Shown here: positions 46,756-58,004 of the stretch, in pieces
Numbering within the stretch: the stretch's first letter is position 1
How the letters are laid out: every line of letters begins with the position of its first letter
Source of the DNA: Ottelia alismoides
Taxonomy: Eukaryota; Streptophyta; Magnoliopsida; Alismatales; Hydrocharitaceae
Assembly: GCA_037367405.1 (NCBI GenBank)
Contig: JAZKJV010006950.1
Coordinates: forward strand, 1 to 64,000
Length of the DNA stretch: 64,000 bases
Direction of reading: 5' to 3'
Position numbers and translations under genes: made by a program
Notes under the pieces: model-generated
Databases searched by the model: none
What the model was told of the DNA's origin: nothing
Seen by the model: the letters and a program-made list of their open reading frames with translations, nothing else

Positions 46756-49700
46756 TGATGAATCGGTGATTCATCACTTCAAAAGTCAAAAATAGAGCCT
46801 TGTTCCCGAGTAAATAGAGGCATATTTCCCTTTATAATGCATAAATAGCATTCATTCATACATACATAATACATTCATTTTAGCAGTCCATTTGCATTCA
46901 AATAAGAAGCCAAAATCCCTTGTAAAATATCCACTCACTAAAACAACCTCTTCCTTATAATATGTACTCCTTAGTTGATAATATAGGGAAGAATGCCAAA
47001 TATCCCCCTTGTAAATTAGTCAATAAAGCCCTAGAACCCCTGTACACTAAAATGCACATAAATCCCTCATACAAACTCCGAACTAGGTCTACACTCTTAG
47101 AATACTACACAATAAAAGACCTTTAAAATGAGACTAATTTCATCCAATTTGGAGCTCGTATGAGAAAGTTGGGTTTTTGGGCCACCTTGTATACTACATA
47201 TATGTATATTTGTATCTTTGTATTTATGTATCATATTTGACCTCATCTCCGTCTTTGGTCAACATGAAACTTGTAGATCTCATCGAGATCTACAACTTTC
47301 ATGTTTTGAGTTTTTCCAAATTCGGCCCCCTCTTCTCTCTACACATTCATTTTCGTCCAGCCATTCACAGCAGGCCACGTGGCGCCCTCTGGTTGCGCCA
47401 CGCGGCCCGCTCCCCTTGCCTCATCCACCTCATCTTCCAGCCGTTGGATCTCCTCCTGAGATCTAACGACTCCAGGTGTTCCATGCACGCCCCATTGCCT
47501 GAGCCGTCAGATCATCTCCTGCCTTCATCATCACCGTTCATAAGCGCCTTAAGCAGAGTTCACCACGTGTCAAATCCTCAACCCTCTGATCGACCTCTGC
47601 TTTTCCATCTCAGCCGCGTTTTCCGCCTTTTCTTCTCAGCCGCTTGATCAACCCTAACTGCTCATCCTCGCCGCTCGCTAGCGCTTCGCCCGCAGCTCGC
47701 CACGTGGTTCAACCGCAGCCCATCATCACCGCGCCCCGATCTAATCCTACCCAGCCATTACCTCTTCGATCACCACCGTTGGATCACAAGATCCAACGGT
47801 GGAGACTTCGTCTCCTACCATTGGGCCCCCCTCTCTCCCACGATCTCGATCTTGCGCGAGACGTCGTCCCCTTTCTATTTTCGTCTCCACCTCATCTACC
47901 CTCTCCGACCGCCAACACCACCACGATGGAGACCACTCCTCCCTCACCCTCGCCAGCTCCCTCGCTTCCCACGACTCCCACCAGAGTCGCCCCACGTCGA
48001 CCACAAACCTCACCTCGTCACCAGCCAACCCATCACCTTCATCCTATAAATCATCGCCCTCCGGCCACTGTCACGCTCATCCGCCACTCCAGAGAGCTTC
48101 CCTGAGCTCCGAGCCTCCTATTGGTGACAGCAATTTGACGATTCGTTGAGCGAAGAAGGGCTTCTTCTCCGGCGAGATCCACGGCACCTCCGCCGTGTCG
48201 CAGCGCTACTCCGCGACGCTGCACGAGCTCGGGACACCACCGATCCCTCGAGCGACGACCTGGAACCCGAAAAGGAAGTCCAATCCCCAGGTGAACCCCT
48301 CCATCCATCTCCGATCTTTGATTCCTTTTTCTTCACATTTTCTCGCATTTTATTTGCTGCCACCGGTCACCCTCTCGCTTCCATTCCATCTCGCCGAGCT
48401 TCACGTCGAAGCTCCCATCTTCGCGGTAGCTTTCACGACATCCGACGACGCACATCACAGCACCCCGATCTCCAGCTCCGCCACTTGGCCGGAGCTCCTC
48501 CGTCAGGCCACCTCCATTTGCCTTAGGCCTCGCCAATCATTCACCCACCTTCACGAGCGCACACACGAGCTTCGGCTCCTTCTCTAACACTTGCAGGTAC
48601 TCCTCTGCTCACTGAACGGAACTTCACCGGAGCCAACTCGGAGCTTCATCGCCATCGCCAACCATCCACCCTACGCCGCTCCTGAGACCACCAGGATCTT
48701 CACCGCCACACAACGAGTCTTCCGGGATATCTCCGACGAATCGGAGAGCTTCAGCGACACGAGGAAGGAAGGGCGGAGCAAAGGCGACTTCGCCGGAGCC
48801 CCGCCATCTCCTCCGCAGGCGGCGGAGGACCATCGAAGGAGATGTCCAGTTGCCGTCCGATCACATCGATCGAACGGCACTCAGCAAGCCACGTCGCCTC
48901 TTCACCGGGATCCCAGGAGTCGTTGGATTCATCTAGATTCAACGGTGCCTCGAGCACCGCGCGTCTTCCATCCACAGCAGATCTCAGCCGTTTATATTCC
49001 ATCTGATCCAGCGGTGGATAGTCAGCCACGTCGCCTCGACTTGGAGCCCTCAGATCATTCTTGTACCAACGGATCAATCCACGCCACGAGCCAGCATTTC
49101 ATCACCGTTGGATCATCACCAATCCTACGGTCAAGATCCGTCCAAGTCGCCCGATCCGAGCCTCTCCCCCGAACCTAGGCTCGGACAGCCCGAAGCTTCT
49201 CCGAGTCTCACTCCAGACCTCCAGAAGCGCCGAGCCTAGCCCCGAGCCTCCGCAGCCATCCGAGCCTAGGCCGCCCATGTGAGGAGCACATACGGCCTGG
49301 GAATTTTGCACCGAGGCCCTCGGGATTTTCCTTATTTGCAAAAAGGTCCCTGTGAAGCTGAGCCAACGTGAGGAGCACGTTCTTGTTGGAGAAATCGCAC
49401 TTGAGTCCACAGCATTATAGGTAATTGCATTTTAGTCCATGTCCGCATATTTGCTTATTGTATTTTTATTTTGTTGTATTGCATTTATACCCTTGTGTTT
49501 GCATGCATCCCTAGGTTACATTTTACTTCATTTTGCAAATCTAAAAATTGCATTTTGTTGAGAAACTTGTCCTCTGTCTATTGGTCCACGTGTCATTTTT
49601 GTAATTTTAGTAGAATTATTAATGAATTAATTGGTGCATTTTTGACATATTTTGCCCAGTGATACCTTTTAATTTGTAGTTAAATCTCTGTGCTTCCAAA

Positions 49701-50390
49701 AATCATCAAAAATTCACAGTAGCTTAAGGACAGTATTCTTAACATACCATAGAAATTTCATGTCATTTGCACACATATCGAGGCCTAAATAAATTGTTGA
49801 GTGATTTTCTTATTTAAATTTTAATTAATTCATTTCACATTGAAATTCAGATCTTTCAATTTTCCTGGATCCCTTATCATTTGTGCTATCTAGGATAATT
49901 TTAGTTCTTAAAAAAATTGTGGTTTGTTATTTATTAAAATTTAAATATTGAAAATCACCCTGTCTGCATATTTAATTCCCAGTAAATCCATTTAGTGTCT
50001 GAAAAATCCAAAAAATTTAGGGTACCTCATTTTCATCATAGTTAATCATCTGGCCAATTTTTAGAATTTTTGGACTTCATTTGATATCTTAATTAAATTA
50101 AACGTTCATTTGGCCTGCATTTTTGCATGTGTCTGCATAGAAAATAGAAAAAGACCAAAAATATTCTTCCCGAAAATCTCACACTTGGATACTTGCTAAA
50201 ATTTGACCTAAGGAGATAGTTGCCTCCCTGAGTTCGACCTTGGACTTCACCAAGTAAAAAAAATTTCACCGCTTGACATTAAATTTAAGTGGTTTTTGAC
50301 TAGCCTCTCGTATCCGACTGCAACGAACGATTAACATTAATTTGGACAATTAATTTGACCGAATTAACTAAGGGTGCGAGGCGGCTATCA
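46756..50390 (+). repeat. Element C 3' LTR (3635 bp)
   Basis: Near-identical to 33438-37067, with the same palindromic tip, 41-nt hairpin (47263-47303), TATA box (48045-48051), possible splice sites and CTATCA end. It is followed by the CCTAG duplication. A 195-codon ORF at 48591-49178 is truncated to 89 codons in the 5' LTR, so it is not under selection. Confidence 0.97.
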
Positions 50391-51580
50391 CCTAGTGTGT
50401 GGGACGCTCTCTCGCTATAGATAAATAAAGCAACTCTCCCCAAAATAATGGTTTTTCCTTACATTTATTTTAGGGTCGAGTTTTCTTTAGCAGTCCTAAA
50501 TTTTAGGCAGTTGTAACTTGGTTTAAATATTTTCAATGAATCACCTACCAAGTGTCCGATTTATTTTTTAACTTATGTGAGTGAAAACAAGGAAGGAGAT
50601 CAGAAATACCAATGCAAGACTAAATACAATGATGCATGTAGGGGGTAGAGATGCGTATCTTGTCGCCAGCACTCTATATGCAGGGCGTTCCACGCAGAGT
50701 TTAAATACATAAGAATAAACTAACCTATATGCGAATGCAAGTGAACCGTCCTAACAATAGCTTCTATTAATGGCCAAGAACCAATTAAATTTGACTATGT
50801 CAAATTACACTCTATTCTATAGGTACAAAAATTCTTGTTTAGTGTGGATCTAATTAATTACATGGCTCAAGTAAATTAGTTAAAGCAATCAATAGTTATC
50901 TCACAAAATCCGCATGAAACAAAAAAAATAACGATAAACACAAATCCGGTGAGGTCCCCCAATTGCACCGGCACTTGGTGAAACAGACCCTGCAAACAAG
51001 GTATATAGTCTCCTTTTACAAGAGTTCAAATTCTAGAAATAAATAAGTGAGAGTCTGTGCAAAAACAATTGCTTGGTCTCCTTTAAATCTTCCACTCCTC
51101 CTCTTACGCTCTCATGCAGCGCGGTGAAGAATCAAGCCGCCTCTGCTTCACTTGGGTGCTTCGGCTCTCCTAGGATCCCCTCATTCGCTCCACGGACCCT
51201 CGCAAGAAAATAAAAAGAAAGAATGTGTAATAAATACAATTATAAAATATGAGCAGGAAAAAATGAAATAAATACAGTGAATATGGACAAGTAAACTCAC
51301 AAATGGATATAAGGCAAAAAATGAAGAACAAGTGAAAATATCTCAAATAAATCCCTAAGTTCATTCTTGGGGAGCTCTCGGTGTCCGATAAATCGGATCC
51401 TGCAAGCGTTGTGTGAACTCCCTCATGGCATGCGTAATTAAAAATTGAGTGCTCACTCTCCAACAAATTGCAATCCACAAATGTTCACAGAAATATTACC
51501 AAAGAATAAGGAAGTATAGACAAAAGTATACAACCTATAATAGCAGGTAACAAAAGAAACCTAACTACCCCCGTCGTGGC
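50391..51580 (-). other. Element B leader, PBS-proximal part (with right CCTAG copy)
   Basis: Leader of element B between its PBS and the insertion site of element C. Positions 50391-50395 are the second CCTAG. The block at 50391-50500 matches 1190-1310 of element A. No ORF is credible; the 102-codon minus frame at 51170-51478 runs through AT-rich leader and has no recognisable family. Confidence 0.85.
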
Positions 51581-51598
51581 TCCCCAGCAACGGTGCCA
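51581..51598 (-). other. Element B primer-binding site (tRNA-Asp type)
   Basis: On the minus strand TGGCACCGTTGCTGGGGA, two transitions from the site of element C, three bases from the LTR end. Confidence 0.94.
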
Positions 51599-51601
51599 TT
51601 T

Positions 51602-54600
51602 TGTTGAGCGAGATCTTTCGAGGAGTGATTATTATTGATATAGAGTTATAGTTGCAATCCCCAAAATTCCTGGCTCAAACAAAAAATATTATTACTATTT
51701 TTCTCTAGCTAAAATTATTACAAATGAATAATGTGTAGCAAGATATTTTTTTGCTATTTATTTTACATGTATAGTAATAGGATCGAACTCACGGAGGGTA
51801 CAATTCTCAAGGGTTATTCAAATAATCGACAAAAAAATGCTAACTACCTTGGTTTTTTTGAACTTTTTATCTTTTTAACTTCTTTAATTTTTTATTTCTA
51901 CTTTTTAATTTTTTGGATTTTTAAATTTCTTTGTTGTTTTAATTTTGCAAATTGTTATGTTTTAATTTTCAAAATAAAGCAAATAAAGATAATGGAGTTA
52001 AGCCTCACAAGCACTTTCCTTTGTATTTTTTAGATACGGTAAAATATCTAGAAAATTCCAGTAAATTATTTTTATGTTTTTGATAAATTTTTATTGCTTT
52101 TATAATTTTTCAAGGATTTTTAGAGTTTTTAGGGTTTTCAAATTGATTAACAATAGTGAATAAAGCAAATAGTGTAAATAGGCTATTGTTTTTTGTTTTT
52201 ATAAAATATAAAAAAATCTCAGAAACCCAAGAAGTCAATTTTATCAGAAAGAAGGTTTATTAAGCTTCAAACATAGAACAAAAATATACTTTTTGATTTT
52301 CCTCGATTTTATATGAATTTTTATATATTTTCTATAATATGAATTTTTTTGTTTTTATAAATAATTAATGCACGGAAATCAGACAGAAAATAAAATGCAC
52401 GAAAATAAAACTAATCATTTTTTTTTGGTTTTTTAAGCAATATTCGAATTTTTATGAATTTTTGAATTTCTATCAGAGAAAATGAGGTTGTTGTTTATTT
52501 TATAATAATAACAAATAAAAATAAAATGCAATTAAAATTTTATACAATGAAGATGCATACAACAGGAGTCTAACTTTATTTTTGATTAATATATTGAGTA
52601 ATAAAAAAATATTTCAATATAAAAGACAAGCCAATAAATAATCTGGATAATAGTTACTTATTTGCATAGATTTATTATTTCTGCATTAAAGTATAACTAT
52701 AAATAAGAGCAGGTAGCAAGGTACAAATTACCCAAGTTGTGCATGTTGTGCACGTGATCTGGTTGAGGCGGGGACGTCTCTGCAATTACGAAACCTTCCA
52801 AGTGGCAGAATGCACTTGTTCCAATTTTTATTTCCCCTAATGTTAGGCTCCTATTCATTCCCAAATCAAATGGGGCACAAGGGGGCACCGCCACCCTTGC
52901 TATCCTCACTCTTCTCCTCCAAGGCAGTAGCGACGGTCTGGTGGACTGTGATGGCGGCTCGCAACGATGTTGGGGGGCGCATCGGTGGAGTCATGTGGGG
53001 ATCATGGCAGTGCAACGTCGAGCTACACGTAAAGTTACGCTAGGCGTAGATGTTGCGACAGATGACAGCGAGCGGTGTTGCGGTCGGAGGCTCGCGCGGT
53101 GAAGATCTCGACGGTGGGCTTGTGGCGGAGGTGGTGATATATCGAGCTCCAAGTTGTCAGGATGCTGGCACAGCGAAGGGTGACATACGCCCCCTTGTGA
53201 CAACGGTGGAAGGTGGCTGGGGCGATATGACGACTTGCGTGACGGGCGTTGGACTATTGATGGTTAAGATCCGCGTGACGTAGGTGGTCGGTGGGGCGAC
53301 CCACACCGTCAGTGGTAGGGTTCTTCCAGGTGGCTGAAGGTACGCATAATGGTAGCGTGGCGGTCTAGATGCCATGTGGCCGACCGATGCTGAGATGGGC
53401 GACGGCGAGCACCACCTGCTGGCTGGAGGACGGTGCTTGCTCGTGTTGTTCTCTTTTTTAATTTTTTATTTTTTAGACACAGAAACAGAAATAAATATTT
53501 TTTATTTTATATTTTTTTGGTGAAAACAGAAATGTCAAAAACTTTTTTTATTTTTTATTGATCCTACAAAATATATATTAGAAAGGAAAATGATGTATTT
53601 TTAATTTTTTTAATTTCTTTATTTATAAATAGATTAGAATGCAAGCACGATGGCCTAAACCCAAAATCAAAATAGAATATGTGAATGTGGATTCAACAAA
53701 AAAGAGGAATGGATTCGGATCTCTGGCCACCGTATATGGCTGGAGTTGAAAGATCGTGTGAGGTAGATAAGAAACAATGTGAAATCGAAAATGATAGGGT
53801 GATCGATATCGGTTTGGAACAGATTCAAATTTGAGGATGCTTAAGAACTATAATTAATTATCTATAAAAATTGACTATGAAATTAAAACTTAAATTACAC
53901 TACGATTAACTTAGGTTAAAAATAAGAAAAGAAAAATGTGGATCTCACCGTGGGAGCGGAAAATTGCCGTAATGGCCTCGATGAATACCGACTCGCTGTA
54001 ACCGTACGGCTCGGAGGCTAGGCACCCTTTTGCGACAAGATGGCTCTCAGAGAATAGGCTCCTCTCACCAAAGATTGATCAAGGAGAATGAGGGAGGAGG
54101 AGCCAATTAAATAGAAAGAATATACATTTGAATTTCAAAATTTGAATGGAAGAAAAATAAGGAAGGAATTTAGTGGTGGAATTAAAAAAATAAGTAAATT
54201 AAAATAATTAAAAATGATTTTCATAATTATAATAATAATTAATAATTGTTAAAAATCAAAGAGCCAACTGGCTTAATTAAGGAGTTAAAAGTATTATAAA
54301 CATGTGGTATATTATTTACATAAATAAAAAATTAATTGATTAAATTTTATCACTTTATTAATTTAAATAATAAATGTTATTTTTTTGTGTTGGGTATTTA
54401 AGGAAAAAGGTTATATACATATAACACATACATATAGTACATTCTACACATGTACAAATAGGGAAATGATTTTATAAAAGAATTTTTTAATTAATTTTTT
54501 TATTTACTTTCAATTAATTGTGAACAATATTTACAATTATTTAAAATATCATATGTACAAAAAATAAATAAATACAGTAAATACATCTTCAATTTACAAA

Positions 54601-55222
54601 AACCACCCTAAAATCGACTTTAAATCGTAATCCAAAAATTATGAAATCACAACCATTTTAAAGATAATTTAATTTAGAATAAATGGAAGTGAGTTTGGTT
54701 CAATCTGAGTTCATATGGAGCGAGAATTGGTCTTTCAATTATCACTTTATGGCTTTCCGTATGTGGCTACTTTTATTTTGTACATGATTTTGTTTTGCAA
54801 ACAATTTTATTATTTAGAAAACATTTTTATTTACAAGTTTTGTTTTGAAATTTATTTAATTTGAAGTCAATTTATCTACAGATAAAATAGTGTGAATATA
54901 CAAATATTTACCACACATTGTTTGGATTTTCTGATTGAGGACCCTATCTCCCCCTATTTTATAACTGGTCAATCAGGTCAAGTCTTGACCTTCTGTCGGT
55001 GTTCGGGTCAGCCTGTATTTATTACATATAAAAACTCTTCTATTTTTCTTTAATTTTCCTTTATTTATTTATTTATTTTAGGTTAAAATAATACACAAAT
55101 ATATTATATTTACACAAAGATGCAAGTTAGTAAGAATACGGAGTTAGTATTATATACAAGTCTTTTATAAGGGATCTTAAGATAAAATAAATAAATAAAG
55201 ATGATAAAATGCATATTCATCA
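51602..55222 (-). repeat. Element B 5' LTR (3621 bp)
   Basis: On the minus strand it begins TGATGAATATGC at 55222 and ends CAACA at 51602. It is the partner of 19824-23442. A GC-rich middle lies at 52730-53450. The right flank is ACTAT (55223-55227). Confidence 0.94.
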
Positions 55223-55227
55223 ACTAT
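55223..55227. other. Target-site duplication of element B, right copy (ACTAT)
   Basis: Equal to 19819-19823. It separates the element B LTR from the right part of LTR E. Confidence 0.93.
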
Positions 55228-57964
55228 ACCTACATAATACATGTACATATTTATTTGAGTGAATGATTAAATTACAAAAATACAATAAAAATATATAAAT
55301 ATGCAATCAAATAAGTTAGAAAAAGATAAAATATACAAATAAAAGAATAAACTAAAAACAAAAATTTAAAATAAAATACATCATATATATGTATTGATAC
55401 CTATAAATATACATGTAAATATTAACACATAATAAATTAACTTGTAAAAATAAATAAATATACTAAATATTGCATAAAATAATAACTATTTTCACATTTT
55501 TATAAAAAATATCATTTTAAAACTATTTAATAAGGGAATTATTCCTTGTTTTGTCTTCATTTGGATGACGTAGGCCAATGGGAGGTAGAGGACTCTTGTC
55601 CTCAGCTCAAATATCGTCCATCCTTAGGTCTGCATCTGTCAGATGTTGACTCTTCCTCTTTGCTGATTTTCCCCCATCATACACTACCCAAGGAACTTCG
55701 ATTCCTATATGAAATTTCCCCATCGATCATCCCCCTATCATGCTCTATCCCAGGGTTGTCCATTCAAGCCTCGATTCCACTGTAAACCTTAGGTCTTTGG
55801 AGGTGTTTCGGAGTGTGCATAAATAAGAAGTCCCTCTTCCATTTCGATTTTTGATCCTTCTTGGCCACCCTAAACCCTCAAATCTCTTACGAACAGGTTG
55901 ATCTTTGTGACAACTTGCTCCCCATCAGGTTTGCAGCATGCGAAGTGCGACTTTGAGGTTATCCACATCTCGTCGGAGTCCCGCAGGCAAGGTTTCTGCT
56001 CCTTGGTCTCTAGATATGAGTTGCCCTCTTTTTTCCTACATTTTTAGGTAGATTTTATTTGTAGTTCTTATTTGTACTTTTATTTTATGTTTTAATAGTT
56101 TAGGTTAGTGTATAACTTAGATTTAGAATTCACTGGAGCACTAGAGCTTCGGCCACTGTTGGACATCGTGAAGCCTTGTTCCGACCACCCGATCGCCCCA
56201 TTTTCTTTCCTACATGCTTCTCCATCTTTATCTCCACCAAGATCCCCCTTGATCCTCCATGGATCAAGTCACTGAGGTCTCCTCCTCCCCCTTCATCAGA
56301 GACCTTTCCATTCCACCTCATTTACTCCATCTAATAAAGGGCTTGGATTCCTCACCCTTGTTTCCACAACATTATCATGCAGGTATAAGCTTTCCCATCG
56401 AGAACCAATTTCATCCTACACTCAAGATCCTGGTGTACCATTTCTTCTCTGACCTCCAGGACCTTACCACTGGGCTCTAGATCCATCTGAAGGTGTCACC
56501 AGCTGCAGGACACCCTTTAGAGTCAATTGAGAACACATGTAGCGAAAAAGGAGCTTGTAGGAGGAAGAATAGAAGAGAAGAAGCTCATACATGTGTGGTT
56601 CTTACTTATTCTTGCAGAAGGAGCATATGCCATGGGATTGTCCCTATACTCCATATCTTTTGTGAGGTGTTGGATTATCAAGTGAATCGAAGCCTTTATC
56701 AATTGTTGAAGAGGCCACGTGGTGTCGAAGAAACATCGAACCTGATGACTTTTAAGTGAGGTAATTGCATTATACACCCATGCCCTTTTTTATTTACTTG
56801 TTAGTCATGTAAATATTAAGTGTAGTTTTAAAGTTTTGTAAAAATTGCATGGACCCCCGTACTTTATTGCAAATTACATTTAAGTTTGTGCCAGCTCATC
56901 CCACGTGGCAGCCCGTGTGAGGTGGGAAATTTGCAAGGATACCCTGCCAGGATCCTTTATTTACATTTAGTCTTTGCATTTTGTAAAATAATGTTAACTT
57001 TTGGGTGTTTTTGCATGCAAACCCTCAAGATTTATTTTTATTACAAAAATACCCATGTCATGCCTTTAATTATTTATATGCCATTTTATTTTTATTAAAT
57101 AGTTCATGTGCTTGTAAAATTTTGGAAAATTATCGTAAATGCTTGATATAATTATTATTCACATTCATGTTTATTTTGCATTTACTTGCATTTTTCAATT
57201 ATCAAAAATAGATTAGGAGCTATTTATTCCCCATATAACTATAAAATTCCAAAAAATGTAAAATATTATTTAAAAATTAGAAAATTTTAGGTATTATATA
57301 TTACTATATAATACCACTCCAGAAAAATCACAAAAAAGACCTTAAAATCCAAAATTAAATTTCAAAAATTCCATGAAATCTAAGAACGTATTTTCTATTG
57401 TATATATTTATTTGTATTATATACAATATATTAAAAATAGGTTGGGATATTTTTGACAATATTTATCTATTTTTAAAATCCAAAGTAATCCGACCTATTA
57501 TTATAAATCATTTGTTTACATTTTAGATAAACTAAAATTACCTAAAATTTTAAAAAATTATAAGAAAAATCACAAAATGGAGAAAATTATAACAACATAA
57601 AACATTATATTTTATAAATTTTGAGCATATATAATATATTTATTATATGAATCCCTATATAGTATAATAATAATTATTATTATTTACAAATACCTTATTT
57701 ATTTTTAGACTTGTAAAAATAAAAAGAACTATTTTTATTTGTCTTTACCAAATTCTTATATTATTATTAAATATATATCTTATAAAGCATTAATAATATA
57801 CATATTATATTATATAGATAGATATTATTATTATATATTTAGAAAAATAAAAAGAAGAGGAAATTAAAAATCAGAAAGAATTAAAAGGAAATTAAAATTA
57901 TAAATATTAAAAATATAATATATATATTGAAATTTTGTAAAAATAAATATAATTAAAAATCCCA
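55228..57964 (+). repeat. Solo LTR E, right part
   Basis: It continues LTR E after element B. An AT-rich stretch is followed by a mixed-composition middle with a possible TATA box (gcataaataag, near 55818), then AT-rich U5 with a block cccacgtggcagcccgtgtgagg near 56900, similar to 35950 in the element C LTR. It ends CCCA at 57964, followed by CACAT (57965-57969), the same five bases as 19061-19065 before its start. The total length is 3495 bp. No PBS follows, so it is a solo LTR. The end is inferred mainly from the repeat of CACAT. Confidence 0.65.
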
Positions 57965-57969
57965 CACAT

Positions 57970-58004
57970 AAAAGCAGAAAAGTACACAAATAGTTGTTTA
58001 TTTT
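57970..58004 (+). other. Element D2 leader sliver between LTR E and R2
   Basis: Thirty-five AT-rich bases that by the nesting model belong to the D2 leader. Too short to test. Confidence 0.3.

Larger units (their letters stand above)
33438..50390 (+). mobile_element. Element C: full-length Athila-lineage LTR retrotransposon
   Basis: It is 16,953 bp with LTRs of 3630 and 3635 bp starting TGATGAATC and ending CTATCA, a PBS three bases after the 5' LTR, gag, protease, RT, RNase H, integrase, hairpin array, and polypurine tract, bounded by CCTAG duplications. It is inserted in the leader of element B. The LTRs differ at 7 of about 240 positions compared by eye (33901-34140 versus 47221-47460), six of them transitions, so it is the most recent insertion in the window. 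Seven in-frame TAG stops, about five frameshifts and a mutated integrase active site mean that it can move only with proteins from another copy. Confidence 0.97.
19824..55222 (-). mobile_element. Element B: old Athila-type retrotransposon, minus strand, split by element C
   Basis: It has two LTRs of 3621 and 3619 bp (51602-55222 and 19824-23442), a PBS at 51581-51598, leader, gag, protease, RT, RNase H, integrase, hairpin array and a decayed polypurine tract in that order on the minus strand, with ACTAT on both flanks. Without element C it is about 18.4 kb. The LTRs differ by roughly 10-15% in blocks compared by eye, far more than those of element C, so this is the older insertion. It lies inside solo LTR E. 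All coding parts are broken. Confidence 0.93.

Noticed and set aside
48591..49178. 195-codon plus-strand ORF in the element C 3' LTR
   Set aside because: The same region of the 5' LTR (35267-35536) is truncated to 89 codons by a stop, the opposite strand is just as open, and composition alone (GC-rich) explains it.
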